Positions 1 to 5,884 of a stretch of 6,022 nucleotides of DNA are shown here, one piece after another. Where the stretch lies: positions 36,764 through 42,785 of the forward strand of contig DEDQ01000078.1 in the NCBI GenBank assembly GCA_002350065.1. Direction: 5' to 3'. Within the stretch, counting starts at the first letter, position 1; every line of letters starts with the position of its first letter. The stretch comes from Ruminococcus flavefaciens (GTDB taxonomy: Bacteria > Bacillota > Clostridia > Oscillospirales > Ruminococcaceae). The position numbers and the translations under genes were made by a program. Under the pieces are notes generated by a model. That model searched no databases, had not been told where the DNA came from, and saw only the letters and a program-made list of their open reading frames with translations.

Positions 1-116
1 ACATCATGGACTTTAGCTCCTGCGAAGAGTTTAGTGCGTATATTATCAATACCGATAAACAGGTAGGCAGCTACAAGGAATACCTTGACGAAGCGTTCAG
101 AATCGAGGAAAGATAA
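1..116 (+). CDS. C-terminal end of an unidentified gene (partial, cut by window edge)
   Basis: An open frame enters from the left edge (codons begin at position 3) and runs 37 codons to a TAA at 114-116. The visible tail is acidic and looks like real protein; it starts IMDFSSCEEF and ends EAFRIEER. It contains no motif I recognise. The case for coding is positional. The stop lies only 2 bp before the ATG of the P-loop gene, and the ribosome binding site of that gene (AGGAAAG, 106-112) is embedded in its last codons. This is the usual arrangement of two translationally coupled genes. I cannot name the family from so short a piece. The partner relationship with the next gene is inference from spacing. 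Confidence 0.65.
   Translation, partial: IMDFSSCEEFSAYIINTDKQVGSYKEYLDEAFRIEER
106..112 (+). promoter_or_regulatory. Ribosome binding site of the P-loop gene, inside the preceding coding frame
   Basis: AGGAAAG lies 6 bases before the ATG at 119 and overlaps the final codons of the upstream gene. It supports the ATG at 119 as the start and suggests translational coupling between the two genes. Confidence 0.7.
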
Positions 117-118
117 GT

Positions 119-1087
119 ATGAAAGGAAAACATCATATTATCGTTCAGAACAGCAGAGTCAAGTTTGAGTTCGATTTGAAGCGAAATCTAACTATTGTCA
201 GGGGCGACAGCGCTACTGGCAAGACCACCCTTGTATCCCTTATTGATACATATGACAGACTTGGTGCAGACTCAGGTATCGAGATATCCTGTGATAAAAG
301 ATGTCTTACCATTAACAACTCTAACTGGGAATCCGTTCTGAACAGCGTCAGTGACTGTATCATTTTCATCGACGAAGAGAACACTATCGTCAAATCCGAT
401 GACTTTGCAAGAAAGATACAAGATACAGACAATTACTATGTTATCATAACAAGAGAGAACCTCCCTAATCTTCCATACTCTGTCGAGGAGATATACGGGA
501 TCCATACTTCCGGAAAGTACGCCGATATGCGCAGGACGTATAACTCATTCTATCAGCTTTATACTGTCAATGAGCGAAGTGATGCTGAGAAGGTAGAAAC
601 TGTTATTGTTGAGGATTCAAACTCAGGATATGATTTCTTCAAAGCCGTTGTATCTGACGATATAATCTGTATTAGTTCAGGTGGAAAGACTAAGGTAAAG
701 CGCACAGTTACTGATAACGATGGAAAAAAGATACTTGTTATTGCTGACGGAGCGGCTTTTGGCTCTGAAATGGGAGAGCTCTATCTGTATATGCAGAAGC
801 ATCCAGAAGTAAGTCTTTATCTTCCCGAGTCTTTTGAGTGGTTGATATTGAAGTCCGGACTGATAGACGGAAACAGGATAGCTGATATCTTAGAGCATAC
901 TGAGGATTTTATTGAGAGCTCCGAGTATTTCAGTTGGGAACGTTTCTATACTAAGCTTCTGATCTCTGAAACTGAAGATACTTATTTGCAGTATTCCAAG
1001 CAGAAACTGAACGATGTCTATCTGAATCCAAATGAAAAAGAAGCGATACTCAAGGTAGCTGAAGTGATAAAAAAATATGTAGTATAA
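119..1087 (+). CDS. P-loop ATPase-like protein with a degenerate TOPRIM-like second half
   Basis: This is a 322-residue soluble protein with no signal peptide or membrane segment. Seen in the sequence: an N-terminal strand pair, then a Walker A motif GDSATGKT (residues 29-36) and a hydrophobic Walker B IIFIDEEN (81-88, acidic pair D85/E86) only about 50 residues later. A sensor-like strand YYVIITREN (107-114) follows. There is no ABC signature motif (LSGGQ) and no long helical insertion, so the ATPase core is very compact. The second half has VETVIVEDS (159-167), a GG turn (188-189) and KILVIADGAAFGSE (204-217). These are spaced like the Glu motif and the DxDxxG motif of a TOPRIM fold, with the second Asp replaced by Ala (D210-G-A212). 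A conserved-looking PESFEWLILKSG (236-247) and a helical C-terminus follow. It sits 2 bp after the preceding gene and ends just before a hairpin terminator. ATP binding is well supported. The TOPRIM reading, and any role in nucleic acid metabolism or phage defence, is inference. It could instead be a regulatory NTPase of unknown function. Confidence 0.9.
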   Translation: MKGKHHIIVQNSRVKFEFDLKRNLTIVRGDSATGKTTLVSLIDTYDRLGADSGIEISCDKRCLTINNSNWESVLNSVSDCIIFIDEENTIVKSDDFARKIQDTDNYYVIITRENLPNLPYSVEEIYGIHTSGKYADMRRTYNSFYQLYTVNERSDAEKVETVIVEDSNSGYDFFKAVVSDDIICISSGGKTKVKRTVTDNDGKKILVIADGAAFGSEMGELYLYMQKHPEVSLYLPESFEWLILKSGLIDGNRIADILEHTEDFIESSEYFSWERFYTKLLISETEDTYLQYSKQKLNDVYLNPNEKEAILKVAEVIKKYVV

Positions 1088-1113
1088 GAATCACTGTTTC
1101 TTTTTATAAGATA

Positions 1114-1150
1114 ATGGAGCTGGTAATGACCAGCTCCATATTTCTTTCAA
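1114..1150 (+). terminator. Intrinsic terminator after the P-loop gene
   Basis: A perfect 10-bp stem (ATGGAGCTGG at 1114-1123, CCAGCTCCAT at 1130-1139) can gain an eleventh T-A pair to close an AATG tetraloop. It begins 26 bases after the stop codon. The bases after it (ATTTCTTTC) are T-rich but interrupted, so termination may be imperfect. On the opposite strand the sequence after the stem is not T-rich, so it is probably not an efficient terminator for the converging operon. Confidence 0.75.
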
Positions 1151-1341
1151 TAGGGTATCGTTTTTATTTGCAATATGGCAAAAACCGAAAAACAACTTAT
1201 GTGATACACTTTTTCGCTATGTCAATAGACCATGGTTAATTGAAACTATTTTTTGTGCTATTATTTTTTGTCAATAATAATACCCACTTAGCCGATTTTA
1301 CTTTACATATAAATCGACTATATTTCATATCTTTTGTTGCA
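1140..1341. other. AT-rich convergent intergenic region with inverted repeats
   Basis: This stretch lies between the 3' ends of two converging transcription units and holds no convincing gene. It contains TTTGC/GCAAA (1167-1171 and 1178-1182, six-base loop) and CGAAAAA/TTTTTCG (1186-1192 and 1210-1216, 17-base loop). The second pair encloses a smaller GTG/CAC pair. One of these may end the leftward operon, for which I see no classical GC-rich hairpin with a T-run. On the - strand there are two TTGACA sequences (1220-1225 and 1269-1274) without a good -10 element. Confidence 0.4.
1218..1230. repeat. 13-base direct repeat, left copy
   Basis: TATGTCAATAGAC occurs here and again, in the same orientation, at 5872-5884. 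The two copies bracket the whole leftward operon. Six of the bases are a -35 box read on the - strand (TTGACA), which at the right copy is functional-looking. At this copy there is only a poor -10 candidate (CATAAG). It may be a target-site duplication, a remnant promoter or coincidence. Confidence 0.35.
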
Positions 1342-1929
1342 TCAAGTATTATTCTGGGACATGGACGTTTCATATTCATCTATCTTTTTGTCAATAAACT
1401 TGCATATATCATCGGTATATTGACTGCGACAGATACTCACTACTTTAGGAGAATTACCCAAAGAACCGTTATAATAAATTGTCTTTATTGATTGCATTGA
1501 TACTTCGCCATCCTTAATATGTACTACATAGTAGCAAGATTCGGGGTATGCAATCTCACTTTCTCCAACATGTGAAACAGTTCTGCAGTTATTAGGATTG
1601 ATCTGCTTTACTTTTTCAATCATTTCATCACTAATCTTATTGCCATTAACTTTAATTTCACATTGACTATTCCACTCTGCCAATTTGCTATAGTTAAGTG
1701 GATATTCTGAAATAGTCTTCTTGATGTTCCCGTCGGCATCAATAATGTAATATGTTTTGTTTTTAGCTCCCAATTCAGATTGATAGTAACATAAAATGAA
1801 ATCTCTATCACCAGAAGGTAATTCGTAATTGTGAAAAGATTCAAGCGGATCAAAGAAATAAAAAAGGATAAAACCACTGATAAGTAATAGTAGCATAATC
1901 GGAATGATAATTTTTTTTGTTTTCTTCAT
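1342..1929 (-). CDS. Membrane-anchored extracytoplasmic protein of unknown function
   Basis: A 195-residue protein that I do not recognise. Residues 1-6 are basic (MKKTKK) and are followed by a hydrophobic segment at about 7-26. The next part is charged and polar, with no lipobox cysteine and no clear AxA cleavage site, so an uncleaved N-terminal anchor with the rest outside the cell is most likely. The exterior part (about 165 residues) has alternating short strands and carries six cysteines (47, 90, 115, 132, 167, 176), enough for disulfides. A YYIIDADGNIKK stretch (60-71) suggests a beta hairpin. The ATG at 1929 has a GGAG ribosome binding site (1938-1941) eight bases upstream. The gene starts 24 bp after the metalloprotease stop, on the same strand and with no terminator between, so the two are probably co-transcribed. 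A role as inhibitor, chaperone or receptor for the protease would fit the position but is not shown by sequence. Confidence 0.85.
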   Translation of the reverse strand: MKKTKKIIIPIMLLLLISGFILFYFFDPLESFHNYELPSGDRDFILCYYQSELGAKNKTYYIIDADGNIKKTISEYPLNYSKLAEWNSQCEIKVNGNKISDEMIEKVKQINPNNCRTVSHVGESEIAYPESCYYVVHIKDGEVSMQSIKTIYYNGSLGNSPKVVSICRSQYTDDICKFIDKKIDEYETSMSQNNT

Positions 1930-1937
1930 GATTGTTA

Positions 1938-1941
1938 CTCC
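1938..1941 (-). promoter_or_regulatory. Ribosome binding site of the small membrane protein
   Basis: GGAG on the - strand lies 8 bases before the ATG at 1929, inside the 24-bp gap after the metalloprotease stop codon. No promoter-like sequence fits in this gap, which supports co-transcription with the protease gene. Confidence 0.6.
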
Positions 1942-1953
1942 ATTATACTACAG

Positions 1954-4900
1954 TTAAGATATTTCGTTTACAGGAATTATGGATTTTGTTGCACTTTGAT
2001 ATTTAAATACATTCCACGTTCTTCCAGAACCGCTGGTTGGTACATTGAATACATAAGATGGTATATTTGAATTTCCAACGTATACAACAACCTTAGCATT
2101 TGAAACGTTAATGGATGGATTACCCGAATAATTATATACATAGAAACTATAAGTACCATTTATTGGGTTATAAATTGTAGTAGTTTCTGGACCATAGCTA
2201 TCAACATCATCAACATCGAGATTTGCAACAACATCACCATTCTCTCTATATTGTTTATTAGTGTAAGAGATGTGGAACTGTCCACCATTTTTAGTCGGTC
2301 CAATAAGATGAGAATCAAGATCATAAGGATACATATCCCAAGTTAAAACTATTCTAAGTTGATTATCATTTAACTTATTAGATACAACGCCATTCTGTCC
2401 GTTAATGGTTGCATTTCCAACTACCTTTATATTAAAATATGTTTTATTGTATGCATCATTAGTATTAATTCCAGAGCGATTGTCAACTATCTCTATACAA
2501 TAATGACCTGCTGGCAATGTTACAGAATACGCTCCATTAGAAGATGTTACGATAGTTTTAATAGGTTCACCAAATGATCTATTATTTAACCCATTTCTGA
2601 TATTTAACGTTAAGCCACTTACTCCACTTGTAGAAATAGAATCTTTGATATATCCGCTGGCTACTCCATTGCCATTTAAAGTCGCTGGGATCATTTCAAC
2701 ATCTGAGCAGTAGTAAAAATCTGTATCATTATTATAATAAACGTATTGTTTTTCTGTAAGATAGCCATTCTTGGTATAATTTAGAACGATATCAGTTGTT
2801 ATTAGATAATTTGAAACATAGTCACCATTTGAATTACTGCTAAAGCTGTTTAATTCTTCGCCATTAGGCTTTGTTAAATTAATAGATACATTTGATAAAG
2901 GGGAATTGTTCGAGCTGATAACATCGGAATCTGCAATTAATGTTTTTCCATATATTGCGGTCGAATATTCATATGTTTCACCGAATATTGAGTTTAAATA
3001 ATACTTCCAATTATTTTTGAAGTAATTTTTCCCCTCATCGCTGTTACTTTTTTTAATATTTACTTCATCAAAAACCTTTTCTATTGTAGCAATATCAGAA
3101 GAAGACATACCAAGGTTTTTGGCAGCTTGAAGAACATTATTTCTAACATCATAGAAATCAGTCTTTGATGTATAACCCATACATAACGAGTAATACCAAA
3201 TATCCTGAACTAAATCTGGATCGCTGATCGGAGATATTCCAAGTCCTGCGTCACCGCATTGCATTAAGTATGTTGCACGAGGTAAAAGAGACCCGTTGGT
3301 ATGAACACCATAATGATCAGAGGAATCTGCCTTATAATCTTGAAAATATGCATCCCCAAACTGAGCAGGATTACCTGAATTATTAGGATTAGCCAAATCT
3401 CTGAAACCAATACCACTTAACATTTGATGGTTCCCATGAGACCAATCAGGTACACCAAGATAATTTGAGGCATCAATATAATTACCAAAAATATCTGCAT
3501 AGCCCTCATTAATTGCTCCGCCAGTTCCAGCATATATCAGATTTGTTTCGTTCTGAACAACTGCATGAGTGAATTCATGACCTAAAGTATCTAATCCACG
3601 AGCACAAGAAGTTAGATGTCTATCGGAAGCTGTATTAAAACCCATAATAATATTTCCGCCAGTAGTTTGCATTGAATTATCATACAGGTATTTATTAAGC
3701 ATGATATTTATTCTTCCGCTTTTATTATTATATGATTTTCTTGAGAATCTTCCTTTGTAATAATCATATGTTGCCTCAGCGTTATACATAGCGGAAACGT
3801 GTTCTTGTGTCCAATTTTCTGTTAAACCATACGAATAAATAGCTTCTCGACTATCATCAGCTAATGTTTCGATCTCAACCGAATTGATATAAATCTTTCT
3901 GCCTCGATCAATTAATTGTACATAATCATTAATCCAACCATCATGAATGGTATATTTGATTTCTCTTTGTATATTTTCTAAGTCGGGTTTTTTTACAGTT
4001 CCTGTTTTAGTCTCATTCTCTCCAGAAGCAGTAATATATATAATTTCATTTGAGTGAGCGTCAACTAAGATTTCATAATAGCCTGCTTCTGCATTATTTA
4101 GAGATTGAGAGAGAAATATATTTATGCTCCAAACAAGATTTGTTTCGCCGTTAAAACTATACATATACAAATCTGGGTGGTCTTCGTCGTTTGGAATAAT
4201 AGATATATATTGACTTAGTGAACATATTGTATTAATGGCAGATTCCTTAGCAATCGAAGGAGAAGTAGAAATGTTGGTATTTATCGGCTTGTAGTCAGAA
4301 AGCAAGAATGAAGTTTCCGCTTTGTTATTTGTGGCTACAGTAAAAATTGAATCATATACAGGAATACCATTATATACCTGAACAAATTTATAAATTGACA
4401 TGGAACCGTTTGTAATAACACTCACAGGCTTGATTTCTGATCTGGGATCAGAGAGCCCTGTTAGTGTTTTTACATTATATAACGAGTTTATAGCATCTTC
4501 AACAGTATGAACAGGAATAACACTGTACTTACCATAATAACTTTGTAAATTACCGTATTCATTAACTTGATATTCAATTTCCGAATTTGGGTTTAACAAA
4601 TTAATATCATCAAGCGTATAATCAATGAGTTCATTTGTATTGTAGGAAGGAATGCCCCATACCGTCAATTCAAATTCTTTATCTTCTGTGGTTTCGTCAT
4701 CGTATGTTATATGAGCAACTACATTTACGATTTCTTTTTCGGAATTTGGTCTATTAACTTTACCGTTATTATCGATTATTTCAGTATTGTAGCTCTCCCA
4801 AACAACTGTAGCGTCTTCATATTCTGTAGAAGGAAAAATAACATCTTGAACAACCGTTGAATAAGTATTTCCTTCGGCAAATTCAATTTCTAAATCATCA

Positions 4901-5781
4901 TATGAAAACAGTTCTTTTTCGGATTCCTCGGTAATCTCACTTTCTATACAGTCTGGAACACCATTGGAGTTAGCATCTTTGCAAAGTGACCAATTCGATT
5001 TATCTTCAAAGAAATCAGGAAGCCCATTGCCATTTTGATCTTTCATGTATCGAAATTCATCAAGGGGAATATCTAACGCCTCAGATGTAGTCCCGACAAA
5101 TGAACTTACGTTGCTACAATTGTTAGCATTTATATTCGGACAAGATAGTACAATGCTTTTCGCAATTATAACAGCATTATTGAGGTTAAGGTTCTGAGCA
5201 TTAATAGTTACGCTGCCAAACGGAGCATAAACAAGACCATTAAGGTTGACATTCTGACTGTCAATGACAATATCACCATATTTGGAGAAAATAACGGAAT
5301 CATTTGTATTCTTGACATATCCGTAGAGATTAACATTATCCAGAGCTTTCAGGGCATTGTTAATGTTGATGTTTCCGGTCAAAGTAGCTTCGCCCTGCAC
5401 CTCAGTTGGCACATTGATGTTGATATTTAACTCGTCAAGAGTATAATCCTCATTGTGTTCTTCTATGTTAGAAACCGAGAAAAAATGATTATCTATCTTG
5501 TCTAAGATAAAAATCATAGATTCATCAGCATTCTCAGTTTTGGTGCCATTGATGTTCATATTACAACTTGAAATGATAGTGCCATTGGTTGCTAAATTAC
5601 CATTCACGCAGAAGTTTCCTGCATTAACTGTAATAGCACCCTCGTCATTCGATGCGGCGAACATCGTATACGGAAAAGGTTGTGTGCTTTCTTCGGCATG
5701 AGCGGAAACGATAGGTATTGCACTTACTGTCATCGCTGAACTTAGAACACCTGAAAGCAAACGTTTAAAAATCGGCTTCAT
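1954..5781 (-). CDS. Secreted multidomain zinc metalloprotease, M4 (thermolysin) family
   Basis: A 1275-residue extracellular endopeptidase precursor, far longer than a typical M4 precursor (about 500-600 residues). Positions count from the ATG at 5781. Signal peptide 1-29, likely cut after VSAHA. Asn-rich beta-solenoid-like module about 55-231. Two TSP3-type calcium loops, DQNGNGLPDFFE (248-259) and DANSNGVPDCIE (269-280). Atrophied bacterial Ig-like domain about 296-374. FTP propeptide domain about 395-480 with YNGIPVYDS, then a PepSY domain about 510-585. The M4 domain runs about 594-908. It has the zinc motif HEFTH (735-739; ligands H735 and H739, catalytic E736), third ligand E759 in NEGYADIFG, and H827 in GVHTNGS matching thermolysin His231. 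Two carboxypeptidase-regulatory-like beta domains follow (about 940-1030 and 1035-1120). Last is a DUF2135/YfaP-like domain (about 1141-1256) with LTWDMYPYDLDSHL and YGPETT. All catalytic residues are present, so it should be active after propeptide processing. There is no LPXTG anchor or dockerin, so the enzyme is probably released or held by its side domains. AGGAGGG, 5 bases upstream, fixes the start. An in-frame extension to 5886 would begin within the promoter and is rejected. Confidence 0.95.
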   Translation of the reverse strand: MKPIFKRLLSGVLSSAMTVSAIPIVSAHAEESTQPFPYTMFAASNDEGAITVNAGNFCVNGNLATNGTIISSCNMNINGTKTENADESMIFILDKIDNHFFSVSNIEEHNEDYTLDELNININVPTEVQGEATLTGNININNALKALDNVNLYGYVKNTNDSVIFSKYGDIVIDSQNVNLNGLVYAPFGSVTINAQNLNLNNAVIIAKSIVLSCPNINANNCSNVSSFVGTTSEALDIPLDEFRYMKDQNGNGLPDFFEDKSNWSLCKDANSNGVPDCIESEITEESEKELFSYDDLEIEFAEGNTYSTVVQDVIFPSTEYEDATVVWESYNTEIIDNNGKVNRPNSEKEIVNVVAHITYDDETTEDKEFELTVWGIPSYNTNELIDYTLDDINLLNPNSEIEYQVNEYGNLQSYYGKYSVIPVHTVEDAINSLYNVKTLTGLSDPRSEIKPVSVITNGSMSIYKFVQVYNGIPVYDSIFTVATNNKAETSFLLSDYKPINTNISTSPSIAKESAINTICSLSQYISIIPNDEDHPDLYMYSFNGETNLVWSINIFLSQSLNNAEAGYYEILVDAHSNEIIYITASGENETKTGTVKKPDLENIQREIKYTIHDGWINDYVQLIDRGRKIYINSVEIETLADDSREAIYSYGLTENWTQEHVSAMYNAEATYDYYKGRFSRKSYNNKSGRINIMLNKYLYDNSMQTTGGNIIMGFNTASDRHLTSCARGLDTLGHEFTHAVVQNETNLIYAGTGGAINEGYADIFGNYIDASNYLGVPDWSHGNHQMLSGIGFRDLANPNNSGNPAQFGDAYFQDYKADSSDHYGVHTNGSLLPRATYLMQCGDAGLGISPISDPDLVQDIWYYSLCMGYTSKTDFYDVRNNVLQAAKNLGMSSSDIATIEKVFDEVNIKKSNSDEGKNYFKNNWKYYLNSIFGETYEYSTAIYGKTLIADSDVISSNNSPLSNVSINLTKPNGEELNSFSSNSNGDYVSNYLITTDIVLNYTKNGYLTEKQYVYYNNDTDFYYCSDVEMIPATLNGNGVASGYIKDSISTSGVSGLTLNIRNGLNNRSFGEPIKTIVTSSNGAYSVTLPAGHYCIEIVDNRSGINTNDAYNKTYFNIKVVGNATINGQNGVVSNKLNDNQLRIVLTWDMYPYDLDSHLIGPTKNGGQFHISYTNKQYRENGDVVANLDVDDVDSYGPETTTIYNPINGTYSFYVYNYSGNPSINVSNAKVVVYVGNSNIPSYVFNVPTSGSGRTWNVFKYQSATKSIIPVNEIS
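5119..5337 (-). repeat. Degenerate approx. 20-residue repeats in the protease N-terminal module
   Basis: Within residues 149-221 of the protease, four similar strands recur: NVNLYG (149-154), NVNLNG (177-182), NLNLNN (197-202) and NINANN (216-221). Spacing is about 28, 20 and 19 residues. Regular Asn-bearing strands spaced about 20 residues apart suggest the rungs of a right-handed beta-solenoid, as in bactofilin-type or pectate-lyase-type folds. The pattern is visible in sequence; the fold is inferred. Confidence 0.55.
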
Positions 5782-5786
5782 ATACA

Positions 5787-5793
5787 CCCTCCT
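5787..5793 (-). promoter_or_regulatory. Strong ribosome binding site that fixes the protease start
   Basis: AGGAGGG on the - strand lies 5 bases before the ATG at 5781. The resulting N-terminus is a standard Gram-positive signal peptide (MKPIFKRLL...). The in-frame upstream ATGs at 5886 and 5817 lack such a site. Confidence 0.9.
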
Positions 5794-5805
5794 AAATAAT
5801 ATTAC

Positions 5806-5842
5806 GCTTGAATCCATACAGAAAGATGTATGCGAACCAAGC
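5806..5842 (-). promoter_or_regulatory. 5'-terminal stem-loop of the protease mRNA leader
   Basis: Read on the - strand, the outer arms GCTTG and CAAGC (5838-5842 and 5806-5810) enclose inner arms CATACA and TGTATG (5827-5832 and 5815-5820) around a six-base TCTTTC loop. One G-T pair, two further Watson-Crick pairs, one mismatch and a bulged G join the two. The structure starts within a few bases of the predicted transcription start (about 5842-5846) and leaves the ribosome binding site free. That fits an mRNA-stabilising leader hairpin. As a DNA palindrome, it could also be an operator just downstream of the promoter. Confidence 0.6.
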
Positions 5843-5850
5843 ACATATAT

Positions 5851-5879
5851 ATTATACCAATTTGATAGTATTATGTCAA
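5851..5879 (-). promoter_or_regulatory. Consensus sigma-70/SigA promoter of the protease operon
   Basis: On the - strand there is a perfect -35 box TTGACA (5874-5879), a 17-bp spacer, and a perfect -10 box TATAAT (5851-5856). The transcription start should lie at about 5842-5846, giving a leader of about 60-65 bases before the ATG at 5781. A match of 12 of 12 bases with ideal spacing implies strong transcription by the housekeeping sigma factor unless a regulator blocks it. Confidence 0.9.
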
Positions 5880-5884
5880 TAGAC
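5872..5884. repeat. 13-base direct repeat, right copy
   Basis: TATGTCAATAGAC is identical to positions 1218-1230. Here it contains the -35 box of the protease operon on the - strand. The bases on either side of the two copies do not match well, so the repeat is limited to about 13 bases. Confidence 0.35.

Noticed and set aside
145..505. Two overlapping - strand open frames (145-432 and 272-505)
   Set aside because: They lie opposite the P-loop gene, whose motifs show it is the real coding frame. They have no ribosome binding site and no recognisable features.
1200..1225. Antisense promoter on the - strand built on TTGACA at 1220-1225
   Set aside because: The -35 box is perfect, but no good -10 element follows at 16-18 bp (the best is CATAAG), and it would drive only antisense RNA into the P-loop gene.
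1240..1491. 83-codon + strand frame rich in hydrophobic residues
   Set aside because: It starts with TTG, has no ribosome binding site, and overlaps the 3' end of the small membrane protein on the other strand. The hydrophobic composition comes from AT-rich DNA.
1620..1877. 85-codon - strand frame inside the small membrane protein gene
   Set aside because: It is a different reading frame of the same strand. The gene at 1342-1929 has a proper start, a ribosome binding site and a membrane anchor.
1840..1929. Lipoprotein signal in the small membrane protein
   Set aside because: No cysteine follows the hydrophobic segment (the first is Cys47), so lipid attachment is not supported.
1954..1990. 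Cell-wall anchor (LPXTG) or dockerin at the protease C-terminus
   Set aside because: The protein ends KSIIPVNEIS without a sorting motif, hydrophobic tail or dockerin repeats.
1977..2159. 60-codon - strand frame inside the 3' end of the protease gene
   Set aside because: It is a shadow of the DUF2135/YfaP-like domain coding sequence, without its own start signals.
5498..5701. 67-codon + strand frame opposite the protease N-terminus
   Set aside because: It is an antisense shadow with no ribosome binding site; the - strand frame here encodes the repeat-bearing secreted module.
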